DNA from: Anaerolineae bacterium
Lineage (GTDB): Bacteria; Chloroflexota; Anaerolineae; Promineifilales; Promineifilaceae
Direction: 5' to 3'
DNA length: 27,737 nt
Assembly (NCBI GenBank): GCA_028277515.1
Contig: JANQGC010000012.1
Coordinates: 1-27,737, forward strand
Shown here: positions 13,838-21,889 of the stretch, one piece after another
Layout of the letters: every line of letters begins with the position of its first letter
Position numbering within the stretch: position 1 is the first letter of the stretch
Notes under the pieces: model-generated
Told to the model about the DNA's origin: nothing
Databases searched by the model: none
Seen by the model: the letters and a program-made list of their open reading frames with translations, nothing else
Made by a program: the position numbers and the translations under genes

Positions 13838-16800
13838 ATGAAGAAATCCATGTTATTTTTTATCGTGCTATTTTTGCTGGTACTCTTTTTTAACAACACC
13901 GTGGCTCAAAGTACAGTTCTAAGTTTAGGGGGAAGTGCTGCGGGTATCTGTAGTGGCCCAGTCGACATCACCATTGATGTCTCCGACATTCCAACCACGA
14001 CACCCTTGCAAGGGTATGATGTTCGTGTCTCATATGATCCGGCTTCAGTGAATGCCAGTGCGGTTTTTGAGGATAGCTTTTTTGACACCAGCGGTGCGAT
14101 TAAGATAAGAAATGCGGTTTGTGGTACTGATTCGGATTTTGGTATCCCCACTTGTGCTTTCGCTGTGGCCCAACTGACACCCAGTTCAGTTTCAGGAAGC
14201 GGCACCCTGGCTACCATCACACTGACAAATGCAGGACCAATTCCTAGCACGTTAGATTTCTACATATCCGGTGCCTTAACTCCAAAGTTTTCGGATCCGA
14301 ATGGTGATGCTATTCCCATCACACTTGGCGCTAGTGTGGATGTTCCGGGTTGTCCAACGGGAAATGATGATTATGGAGACCATCTAGACAGTTATGATAC
14401 CCTAAACAGTTCTGATGGACCTTTTCACGGTGTGTTCCCCGATACGAATAGCGATGGGCTGCCAAACAACTCTAATGGCTCACCGGCTATCTGGTTAGGC
14501 AATTTAATTGATACGGAATCGGATGGCATTCCCTCCGCCAACGCGGATGGTGATGATAATAATAATGATAATGACGAGGATGGCGTTGTGCCTTTTCAGC
14601 CGCAATTCTGGGCAGCAGGCACTAATACCGGAAGGGTTGATGTATCTTTTAACAGTGATGTCGATACAGGCAACTCAGCCTGGTTAGCTATTTGGTTTGA
14701 TTGGAATAATGATGGAGATTTTGATGAAGCGAATGAACTGGCAGTAAGCCGCTCGGTGACCTGGACCAGCACTGGTCAGGTTCCGGAAACCCAGCAAACC
14801 CTCTTTGATATTCCGGCTCCAGGTGTTGATCAGACGATGGATCTGGAATACCGCATTCGCTTGTTTGATTCCACGATTGAACCGACAAATATCGCAACAG
14901 CATATGGAGGAGGGGCATCCAACGGTGAAGTTGAGGATCATATTATCACTGTCAGTGAACTTCCCGTAAGTATCTCTCATGTTGAGGCCAGGCAAAAAAG
15001 TGAGGGGGTCAAATTAATATGGCAAACCGCTATGGAAACGGGTAATGCTGGATTTAATATATACCTCCACTCTGATCAGGGCTTAACGCAGGTGAATGAA
15101 GACTTGATTCCATCTTACGCGGTTTATTCGCAAGAACCACAAGCATACGAATATTGGGTTTCGGACATAGATGACGGCACCTTTTACATCGAGGATGTCA
15201 GCGTTTTCGACGAAGTTCGGTTTCATGGTCCTTTTTCGACCGGTGAGGTTTTTGGAGAACCCATTGAAGCAGATCCGATTGATTGGAACATCATCCGTCA
15301 AGAGCATAATATCAAAGAAGATCAGCGAAATCAGCAGCGAGCTTTTTATGCAACCGCTAACCAGAGCTTCAGCATATTTAATGTTGAGCAAATAAAACCA
15401 TTGCGTGACTCATTCGACACAGATCTAGTGCAAAATGTTTCTCAAATTAATTTGATTGTAAACCGTGACGGTATATATCGTCTGGCCTATCGTGATTTAT
15501 TGAAAGCTGGTATTGATATTTTTGATATCGAGCCTGAGCGTCTGACATTAATGAATCGAGGCCAGGTGATCCCGATTCATATCGAAAAAAGAGACTATTA
15601 TAAACATGCCAGTGTCATTGAGTTTTACGGTGAGGCTTTAGATTCTCTATATTCCAATGAAAATGTATATTCCCTCATAATTGATGGCAAGGAACAAGAA
15701 TGGATCCACATTGATAAATCGAAACCAGGTGGCCAGATACCGGAAAAATATTACATGGAAACAGCCATTGTTGATGATGCCCTTGCATATAATCCGCTTG
15801 CAATCAACGGTGATCCTTGGATTTACCAGGAAATGAGAGCCTACAATGATGATTTAACCTGGAGTTTTGATCTTCTAGTTGATGATTACTTTAGCGACAT
15901 ATCAGCTCCACCAGCGACCCTTTCGGTGGGAATGTGGGGTGCAAGCGATTTTCTATCAATTCCTGGCCCTAACCACCATATCCAAACAAAATTTAACGGC
16001 CAATTAGTCTCCGACTTGACATTTAGGAGTGTGGAAGATGCTTCTTTTGATTTGCAGTTACCTGATGGACTTTTGCAAAACGGCGTCAATACCCTGGACT
16101 TCACTCAAGTCACTGACACGGGTGCAACATTCAACATCGTCAATTTGGACCACTTTAGTGTTACCTATCCTCGTGAACTTATCGCCAGAGATGGAATGCT
16201 TACGTTTGAGGCTGTTGGGGATGTCTTCCAGATCAAAGAACTGCCATCTAATAAAGTGTCTGTATATAAGATAGTTGATGGCGCACCCTCTAAAATGATT
16301 AAAATCAGAAAACAATATGAAAATAGCTCATTCACCGCTACCTTTGCTGGGTCTCAATCCTCTGCAAAGTATATTGTGGTTACCCCAGATGCCTATCTAA
16401 AACCTGAAATTGAATTTGTAGGTCCACAAATAGATATTACCGGTCAACCAGCCGATTATGCCATTATCAGCCATCCTGATTTTGTCTCTGGTTTGAGCGA
16501 ATTGGTCGATGCTCGAGAGGCTCAAGGTTTCTCTGTGCAAATTATTAATGTAGAGGATATCTACGCTCAATTTAGTGATTATATTTTTGATGCCCAGGCG
16601 ATTAAAAGATACATCAGTTTTGCAGTTCAGAATCTTGGCACTACGCATTTTCTCCTTGTTGGTGGTGATACCTATGATTATCGGGGGTATCTTGATTCTG
16701 GGGGCATGAGTTTTATCCCATCAATCTATACTCACACCGAGACTGGGAAATATTTTGCGCCTGTTGACCCGATGTATGTAGATGTAGATGATGATGGTGT

Positions 16801-17506
16801 TCCTGATGCTGCTCTTGGTCGATTTCCTGTTCGGAATTCTGATGAACTAGCCATGATGGTTAATAAGACCCTCATTTATGAAGAAAATGTTTCAAAGTCA
16901 GTGAGCGATGGTGGGTATGCCGGACAGGCTGTGTTTGCCGCGGATCGGGGATTCAGCGTTGCCAGCAATAGTTTTATTTCTAATATGCCTTCTGGCTGGA
17001 ATATTAACACAGTTTATCTGGATGAAGTTGCTGTTGCTGATGCCAGAACGGAATTACAACAATCGATTAATCAAGGCATGGCCGTCACCAGTTTTATCGG
17101 ACATTCAGGAGATGTAGTCTGGTCGCCAAGTAATATTCTTTCCGCATCATCGGTAACCCAATTATCCAATTTCGGATCACCAACTGTCGTCACCCAATGG
17201 GGCTGCTGGAACACATATTTTGTTGAGCCAGCATATAATACAATGGCCCATAAATTTCTTGTGTCCGGGGAAAATGGAGCTGCGGCAGTTATGGGTGCAA
17301 CAACTGTTTCCTATGCCAGTTCTGAACGACTTTTGGGTGATTACATGATGCCAGGTTTGGCCCAATCACAAACAACATTGGGAGAAGCGCTGCTAGCTGC
17401 CAAGCGGCAAGCAGCTGAATCTAGTAACTCGGATTTGAAGGACGTATTATATGGTTGGACTCTATTGGGTGATCCCGGTATCGTCATCCAGCCTCAAGGC
17501 GAATAG
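13838..17506 (+). CDS. Secreted C25 (gingipain-like) cysteine protease with N-terminal cohesin and GEVED domain
   Basis: This 1222-aa multidomain protein has a signal peptide (1-24, ending V-A-Q). A cohesin-like domain (about 26-170; L-Q-G-Y-D-V-R-V-S-Y-D-P, F-F-D-T-S) is followed by an Asp/Asn-rich segment with G-D-D-N-N-N-D-N-D-E-D-G. A GEVED-type beta domain runs to about 372 (N-G-E-V-E-D-H-I-I-T-V). A fibronectin-III-like domain (about 375-475) and a further beta region precede the C25 peptidase domain from about 870 to the end. The catalytic pair is visible: His1089 in F-I-G-H-S-G-D and Cys1123 in Q-W-G-C-W-N. Gingipain-like enzymes are extracellular endopeptidases. Having a cohesin rather than a dockerin suggests it receives, rather than plugs into, other subunits. 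The start is set by GGAGG. Confidence 0.9.
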   Translation: MKKSMLFFIVLFLLVLFFNNTVAQSTVLSLGGSAAGICSGPVDITIDVSDIPTTTPLQGYDVRVSYDPASVNASAVFEDSFFDTSGAIKIRNAVCGTDSDFGIPTCAFAVAQLTPSSVSGSGTLATITLTNAGPIPSTLDFYISGALTPKFSDPNGDAIPITLGASVDVPGCPTGNDDYGDHLDSYDTLNSSDGPFHGVFPDTNSDGLPNNSNGSPAIWLGNLIDTESDGIPSANADGDDNNNDNDEDGVVPFQPQFWAAGTNTGRVDVSFNSDVDTGNSAWLAIWFDWNNDGDFDEANELAVSRSVTWTSTGQVPETQQTLFDIPAPGVDQTMDLEYRIRLFDSTIEPTNIATAYGGGASNGEVEDHIITVSELPVSISHVEARQKSEGVKLIWQTAMETGNAGFNIYLHSDQGLTQVNEDLIPSYAVYSQEPQAYEYWVSDIDDGTFYIEDVSVFDEVRFHGPFSTGEVFGEPIEADPIDWNIIRQEHNIKEDQRNQQRAFYATANQSFSIFNVEQIKPLRDSFDTDLVQNVSQINLIVNRDGIYRLAYRDLLKAGIDIFDIEPERLTLMNRGQVIPIHIEKRDYYKHASVIEFYGEALDSLYSNENVYSLIIDGKEQEWIHIDKSKPGGQIPEKYYMETAIVDDALAYNPLAINGDPWIYQEMRAYNDDLTWSFDLLVDDYFSDISAPPATLSVGMWGASDFLSIPGPNHHIQTKFNGQLVSDLTFRSVEDASFDLQLPDGLLQNGVNTLDFTQVTDTGATFNIVNLDHFSVTYPRELIARDGMLTFEAVGDVFQIKELPSNKVSVYKIVDGAPSKMIKIRKQYENSSFTATFAGSQSSAKYIVVTPDAYLKPEIEFVGPQIDITGQPADYAIISHPDFVSGLSELVDAREAQGFSVQIINVEDIYAQFSDYIFDAQAIKRYISFAVQNLGTTHFLLVGGDTYDYRGYLDSGGMSFIPSIYTHTETGKYFAPVDPMYVDVDDDGVPDAALGRFPVRNSDELAMMVNKTLIYEENVSKSVSDGGYAGQAVFAADRGFSVASNSFISNMPSGWNINTVYLDEVAVADARTELQQSINQGMAVTSFIGHSGDVVWSPSNILSASSVTQLSNFGSPTVVTQWGCWNTYFVEPAYNTMAHKFLVSGENGAAAVMGATTVSYASSERLLGDYMMPGLAQSQTTLGEALLAAKRQAAESSNSDLKDVLYGWTLLGDPGIVIQPQGE

Positions 17507-17553
17507 GCTTCAATTGGGTTTCTTTTAATATTTTTAATAATTCTACACCGTTT

Positions 17554-19446
17554 ATGAGTGCTATATTGGCTATATTCCAGCGGGACGGTCGCCCAATCAC
17601 CACCCATGAGAATCTTGATCGAATGCTTGCGGCCAGTAGTGAGCGAGCAGTTGACGGCCAGGATATCTGGATGGATGGACATGTAGCGATGGCTCATCAA
17701 CATTTTTGGATTACACCAGAGGAATGGGGTGAAAAGCAGCCTTTGACCGCCTCAGTTGGGAGATTAACAATTACGGCAGATGTGCGAATTGACAACCGGA
17801 ATGAGCTTTTAAGTGTACTCAATCTCGACAAAAAAACGTCCGATGCAATCATCATTTTAGAAGCATATCGCCGATGGGGGATCAGATGTGTTTCCCATTT
17901 ACTTGGCGATTTTTCCTTTGCAATTTGGGATAACGATCAAGGACAGTTATTTCTTGCCCGTGATACCTTAGGCACACGGGGTCTTTGCTACTTTGTGAAT
18001 GAAAGAGTTTGTTTGGCCGGTTCAGAAATCAGACAGCTTTTAGCCCATTCGGCCGTAGAATCAGTAATTAACGATAGCAAAGTAGCTGAATACCTTGGAA
18101 ATGTAACAAGAAACCAGGATGAGTCATTCTATAAAGATATTTTTTATTGTCCGCCGGCACATTGCATATTGATTTCGGCAAACACCTTCCGAAAATGGTG
18201 TTATTGGAAAATTGATCCTCAAACCAAAATACGTTATAGGTCCGACGCACAATACGCAGACCATTTTGAGGAATTACTAACTTCTGCTATTCGCTCTAGA
18301 TTACGAACTAATCATCTTGTCGGCATTTCTATGAGCGGTGGCCTGGATTCCACGATCCTGGCAGCATTCACTGCATTATTGCTTTCAGACAACAAAGAGA
18401 AACAAAGTTCGCTTCTAAATTTTTCTTACGTCTTTGATGAGTTTTCCAGTTGTGATGAACGGCAATTCATAAAACCCGTGGTTCAGCGTTGGGGATTAGA
18501 GGCAACATTTGTTGCTTGTGACCATCTTTGGACATTCCGTAACATTCAAGATTGGCCTTTCACAAGAAGTTATATCTTTAGCGATCCTTACGCCCGCCTT
18601 CCGTTGGCTGTTGCTGAAGCAGCTAAAAAGAAAGGTTGCCGGGTCCTATTTGCAGGATATTTTGGTGACATTTTGTTTATCAATGGCAGAAATTGGGCCG
18701 CTAGTATGTTGGGCGATCTCAGGCTAAAAGAACTGGCCTCTCAAATTTTTAATCAAAGAGAATGTATTAATTTGCACCGAGATTTGTACATATTAGGTTT
18801 GCGACAACTTGTTCCGCACAAAGCAAGAAATTTGTACAGGAGGAAGAAAAAAATAGATATTCAAGAGGAGTTCCCTGGCTTACATGATGATCTTGCTTTA
18901 TATTTAAAGAAACTTTCCAGGAAAGCCATTATTGATGATGAAGGCGGAAAATTTTCTTTCGATCAGTGGGAGCGATTTCTAAATCTTACGCAAAATACAC
19001 TGTCTCAAGGATTTTCTGCAACCCGTTTCTTATACAACAGGTACAGTTTGGAATTGAGTTTGCCTTATTGGGATCGGCGCCTCGTAGAATTTATTATGGC
19101 CATTCCAGCAGACCAATTGGGACGTCCAGGAAGAAGCAGATGGTTGCTACGCAATACAGGTCAACATTATCTTCCAGAGATTGTCTCGGAACGTAAGAAT
19201 AGAACTTCCTTTAGGCCATTAATGGAGAAAGGGCTAATCAATAAAAAACATCACGTCGTCAAAAAATTAATAGAAAAACCGCTTATTGTAGAGAAAAATT
19301 ACGTCAAAGGAGATTGGATGCGTGAGCAGTTCGCAGATGGGCATAGTTGGTTTAATAGCAATCATCATGTTTTTTTATGGAAAGCCCTCTGTCTTGAGTT
19401 ATGGTTAAAAAAATTAGGCGATCCACAAGCCAGTGTTTTTCGTTAA
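17554..19446 (+). CDS. Asparagine-synthetase-like lasso peptide cyclase (C protein)
   Basis: This 630-aa protein has an N-terminal Ntn-hydrolase-like (glutaminase) half to about 210. The AsnB-type ATP-pyrophosphatase half has the PP-loop S-G-G-L-D-S-T at 261-267. It begins M-S-A-I-L, so the Cys2 nucleophile needed for glutaminase activity is absent. This argues against ordinary asparagine synthesis and fits lasso cyclases, which adenylate an Asp/Glu side chain of the precursor and form an isopeptide bond with the core N-terminus. The precursor gene begins ten bases after the stop, on the same strand. No ribosome site is evident at the ATG 17554. The gene follows the C25 protease by 47 bases, so the three may be cotranscribed. 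Confidence 0.88.
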   Translation: MSAILAIFQRDGRPITTHENLDRMLAASSERAVDGQDIWMDGHVAMAHQHFWITPEEWGEKQPLTASVGRLTITADVRIDNRNELLSVLNLDKKTSDAIIILEAYRRWGIRCVSHLLGDFSFAIWDNDQGQLFLARDTLGTRGLCYFVNERVCLAGSEIRQLLAHSAVESVINDSKVAEYLGNVTRNQDESFYKDIFYCPPAHCILISANTFRKWCYWKIDPQTKIRYRSDAQYADHFEELLTSAIRSRLRTNHLVGISMSGGLDSTILAAFTALLLSDNKEKQSSLLNFSYVFDEFSSCDERQFIKPVVQRWGLEATFVACDHLWTFRNIQDWPFTRSYIFSDPYARLPLAVAEAAKKKGCRVLFAGYFGDILFINGRNWAASMLGDLRLKELASQIFNQRECINLHRDLYILGLRQLVPHKARNLYRRKKKIDIQEEFPGLHDDLALYLKKLSRKAIIDDEGGKFSFDQWERFLNLTQNTLSQGFSATRFLYNRYSLELSLPYWDRRLVEFIMAIPADQLGRPGRSRWLLRNTGQHYLPEIVSERKNRTSFRPLMEKGLINKKHHVVKKLIEKPLIVEKNYVKGDWMREQFADGHSWFNSNHHVFLWKALCLELWLKKLGDPQASVFR

Positions 19447-19456
19447 GGAGAGATAT

Positions 19457-19654
19457 ATGTTTGAGTCAAAGAAGCCACATGAAAATGCTGTTGGGCAAGA
19501 ACAACCTTCCAAGAGCCGAGTTCCTGTTGGAAAAAGGACTTATTCTAAACCGGAATTAAGGATTTATGGACTGCTACGTGATATTACTTTGGGTTCAACG
19601 GGAGGTGTAAATGAAAGCGGTGGAAATGGCATTGGGTGGCATTGGGAAGTTTGA
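19457..19654 (+). CDS. Lasso peptide precursor, 65 aa
   Basis: The ATG at 19457 has AAGGAG seven bases upstream. The 45-residue leader carries the RRE-recognition pattern Y29-xx-P32-x-L34-xxx-G38-xxxxx-T44, with Thr at the penultimate leader position as in known precursors. Cleavage after L45 would release GSTGGVNESGGNGIGWHWEV, a 20-residue core. Gly1 and Glu8 are placed to form an 8-residue macrolactam ring. Bulky W16, H17 and W18 could act as plugs that hold the threaded tail, and seven of the 20 residues are glycine. The adjacent cyclase supports the call. Cleavage site, ring and activity are predictions. Too small for most automatic annotation. Confidence 0.82.
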   Translation: MFESKKPHENAVGQEQPSKSRVPVGKRTYSKPELRIYGLLRDITLGSTGGVNESGGNGIGWHWEV

Positions 19655-19832
19655 CCAACCGTAATCGGATAATATCAATCAGTTCCAAATCAGCGTGTTG
19701 ATTATCAAAACTGCGGTGGATGAGTCGGGATAATCCTGAGCAACAATAATGAATTAGCTGGAATGCTTAAATAATACCATAACCATTGTTAATATTCAGT
19801 AATTAGGAGAGGTAACCCACTTGTAATATTAT

Positions 19833-19850
19833 TCGATTGCAAACAATCGA
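19833..19850. promoter_or_regulatory. Short hairpin between lasso precursor and cohesin gene
   Basis: TCGATTG (19833-19839) and CAATCGA (19844-19850) form a perfect 7-bp stem with a CAAA loop, in the space between convergent genes. No T-tract follows on either strand, so it may be a weak transcript end or a protein site. Confidence 0.35.
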
Positions 19851-19859
19851 GTGCTCCTG

Positions 19860-20477
19860 CTAGCCTGATAAAATTATCGGTAAATATAGTTCGTAACTCT
19901 GAACTTCATCAGTCACTTTAACACTGCAATTTAAAGGGGTAAAGGGGATGCTAAATCCATCGGCCGTTGAAAGCTTGGCATAAGTAATTGGAATTTCGAG
20001 TTCACCAATATTCTGAGCTTCAAATGTTACCCGAGCCAATGGACCGGAGCCGTCGGCCGGGTCGCGCGGATTTTCGGGCGAGTTTATTTGTACGGCCGCA
20101 TACCAAATTGTTCCCGCTTCAGCATCAATAGTATTTCGCAAAACGAAATCCGGGTGCAAAAACTCATCCAATAACTCCATTTGAATCCCTGTCACTCCGG
20201 AGTCTGCGTCAACAGGCTGAACAATAACCGGATCAAACTCAAGCTGGACATCCGCGCCGGATAAACCTTCCACGTTTTCAATATAAATATCAAAGTAAAA
20301 TGTATCACCAAGGAGTACGGAATTACTGACGGGGTCGCAGCGAACAATAGTTTCTTTTTCTGCATGAGATTGCGCGTTCAGAACGTTAGCATACCAGCCA
20401 ATGACGATTATTATTCCGACGAAAACGAACAATCGACTGATACGCTGCAGATTACTGAAAAGTTTTTGTCTAGCCAT
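19860..20477 (-). CDS. Secreted single-cohesin protein with YLPIIL C-terminus
   Basis: This 205-aa protein has a basic N-terminus and hydrophobic signal segment (about 16-35). One cohesin-like domain (about 44-190) follows, with V-L-L-G-D-T-F-Y-F-D-I-Y-I-E-N-V and A-D-V-Q-L-E-F-D-P, closer to ordinary cohesins than those sharing F-D-N-S-x-F-D-T. It ends E-L-Y-L-P-I-I-L-S-G. A short 'Y-L-P-hydrophobic' tail recurs at the end of many secreted Chloroflexota proteins; its role is not established and this is from memory. There is no dockerin and no clear C-terminal membrane helix. AGAGG lies upstream of the ATG 20477. It is convergent with the lasso unit and is the most downstream of the minus-strand cohesin run. 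Confidence 0.8.
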   Translation of the reverse strand: MARQKLFSNLQRISRLFVFVGIIIVIGWYANVLNAQSHAEKETIVRCDPVSNSVLLGDTFYFDIYIENVEGLSGADVQLEFDPVIVQPVDADSGVTGIQMELLDEFLHPDFVLRNTIDAEAGTIWYAAVQINSPENPRDPADGSGPLARVTFEAQNIGELEIPITYAKLSTADGFSIPFTPLNCSVKVTDEVQSYELYLPIILSG

Positions 20478-20624
20478 TTAAGACCTCTCTAATTTTTGTT
20501 AGTCCAATGCTGATAATCTAATTTTTGCCAGCAAGATAGTGCCATCTACCGCAATCGTTAACATGTTGCCCTATTCAGTAAGCATATTCAATTACTCCTT
20601 GGTCGGAAAATTCTATGCTAATCA

Positions 20625-21824
20625 TTAAAAATTTGAAGAACGGCGCCTGGCCAACAGGATGAGCAACACAATAAACAATAACACCAGAAATATCAAAGTT
20701 CCGATGAATAGCAGCTCCATATTCGATCCCCTAGTTTGTTGAACGTTGGGCAACTCATCTTTTGTTGTTTCATCATCTCCATTACGTTGTTGGGTTGATG
20801 GTTCAGATCCGATAGTTTCCGGGGTTGCATCAATAATTTCCTCACGTATAGGCTCATTTTGGATGATTGTTTCTGCTGCTGTTTCTGAGCTTATTTCAAT
20901 ACCATCTCCCGTATTGTCATTAATTTGATCACTAGATTCTTCCGAAACTGATTGATCTAAACCACCAACCACTGATGCTTCCTCCGAAGTGATTTCCATT
21001 GATGGATCCTGAGTTTGGCCACTTTCGTCAACAACTGCGGATTGGGTTGATAGTGGGACCTCCGCCACCGGCTGAGCTTCTTGTGTAGACAATAGTGTTG
21101 GACTCGCGGTTGGATTTACAGAGTTCGTACCTTCTCCACCTTGAATTGTCGGACTACTTTCAATTGGTTCTGTCGTTGCTTCGATAATGTTTGCTGTAGG
21201 TGATGGGATCGAGACAGTCTCTTGAGCCGGTGTGGCACTGGGTAAAATGATCGGAGCAGCAGAAGTAACGGTAGCTTCGCCTCCCGCTGGGACTACCCGG
21301 CCGTTTTGAATCATCAGGTCAATCAAAAACCCGTCCCGGTTGGACATTTCAACCTTATCAAACGATAATTCTGATTCTCCGTCCACCTTTCCACGGATTC
21401 GGAAACTGAAAACAGTTCCATTCCCTGAAGCGGGTAAAGTTGGATGAGTTTGCGTGACAACATAGGCGATTGATCCGGCGCTATTATCAGCCACTAACAG
21501 CACAGGAAAATCAGGTTGGGGGAAATCGCCTTTTTGTATTTGGATACCGTCTAAATCCGGATTTTCATCAATGATTTCGATCATGGCGGGATCAAAGGCC
21601 ATCCGAACTTCAATCCCATAAGCTTCAAACACATTTTCCAGCACAACCGAAACTTCGTATTCTTGACCGGGGACGATTTCTAAAGTAGAAGGCTCAGTGC
21701 GAATAAGCGCTGGAGATCCCTGTGCCTTTATTGGAGTAACCCATAAAAGAATCAGATAAATCAAAATGGAACAGCGAGAAAACCGAAAATATCTTTTTTG
21801 GCTTCGATGAGCTATTGAATCCAT
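20625..21824 (-). CDS. Cohesin protein with long PEST-like linker and C-terminal membrane anchor
   Basis: This is a 399-aa protein. The signal segment (about 17-35, I-L-I-Y-L-I-L-L-W-V) ends near I-K-A-Q. The cohesin-like domain (about 38-180) shows V-P-G-Q-E-Y-E-V-S-V-V-L and Y-G-I-E-V-R-M-A-F-D-P. About 175 residues rich in Ser, Thr, Pro, Glu and Gln form a probably extended stalk. A membrane helix (about 369-392, L-L-F-I-G-T-L-I-F-L-V-L-L) with R-R-R behind it anchors the C-terminus. This layout resembles surface anchoring scaffoldins: it would project one docking site away from the membrane. AAGGA sits seven bases ahead of ATG 21824, so the ATG 21845 is disfavoured. Confidence 0.82.
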   Translation of the reverse strand: MDSIAHRSQKRYFRFSRCSILIYLILLWVTPIKAQGSPALIRTEPSTLEIVPGQEYEVSVVLENVFEAYGIEVRMAFDPAMIEIIDENPDLDGIQIQKGDFPQPDFPVLLVADNSAGSIAYVVTQTHPTLPASGNGTVFSFRIRGKVDGESELSFDKVEMSNRDGFLIDLMIQNGRVVPAGGEATVTSAAPIILPSATPAQETVSIPSPTANIIEATTEPIESSPTIQGGEGTNSVNPTASPTLLSTQEAQPVAEVPLSTQSAVVDESGQTQDPSMEITSEEASVVGGLDQSVSEESSDQINDNTGDGIEISSETAAETIIQNEPIREEIIDATPETIGSEPSTQQRNGDDETTKDELPNVQQTRGSNMELLFIGTLIFLVLLFIVLLILLARRRSSNF

Positions 21825-21889
21825 AAGAATTCCTTGAAACGGCATTTACTATTGCGACGGCTCAGGCATTGTAACATAGCTAAGATCGA

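Noticed and set aside
17554..19446. Housekeeping asparagine synthetase B
   Set aside because: The N-terminal Cys2 glutaminase nucleophile is missing and a lasso-type precursor follows within ten bases.
19433..19456. Eight extra residues on the lasso precursor from a GTG at 19433
   Set aside because: It would overlap the cyclase gene and lie upstream of the AAGGAG that serves the ATG at 19457.
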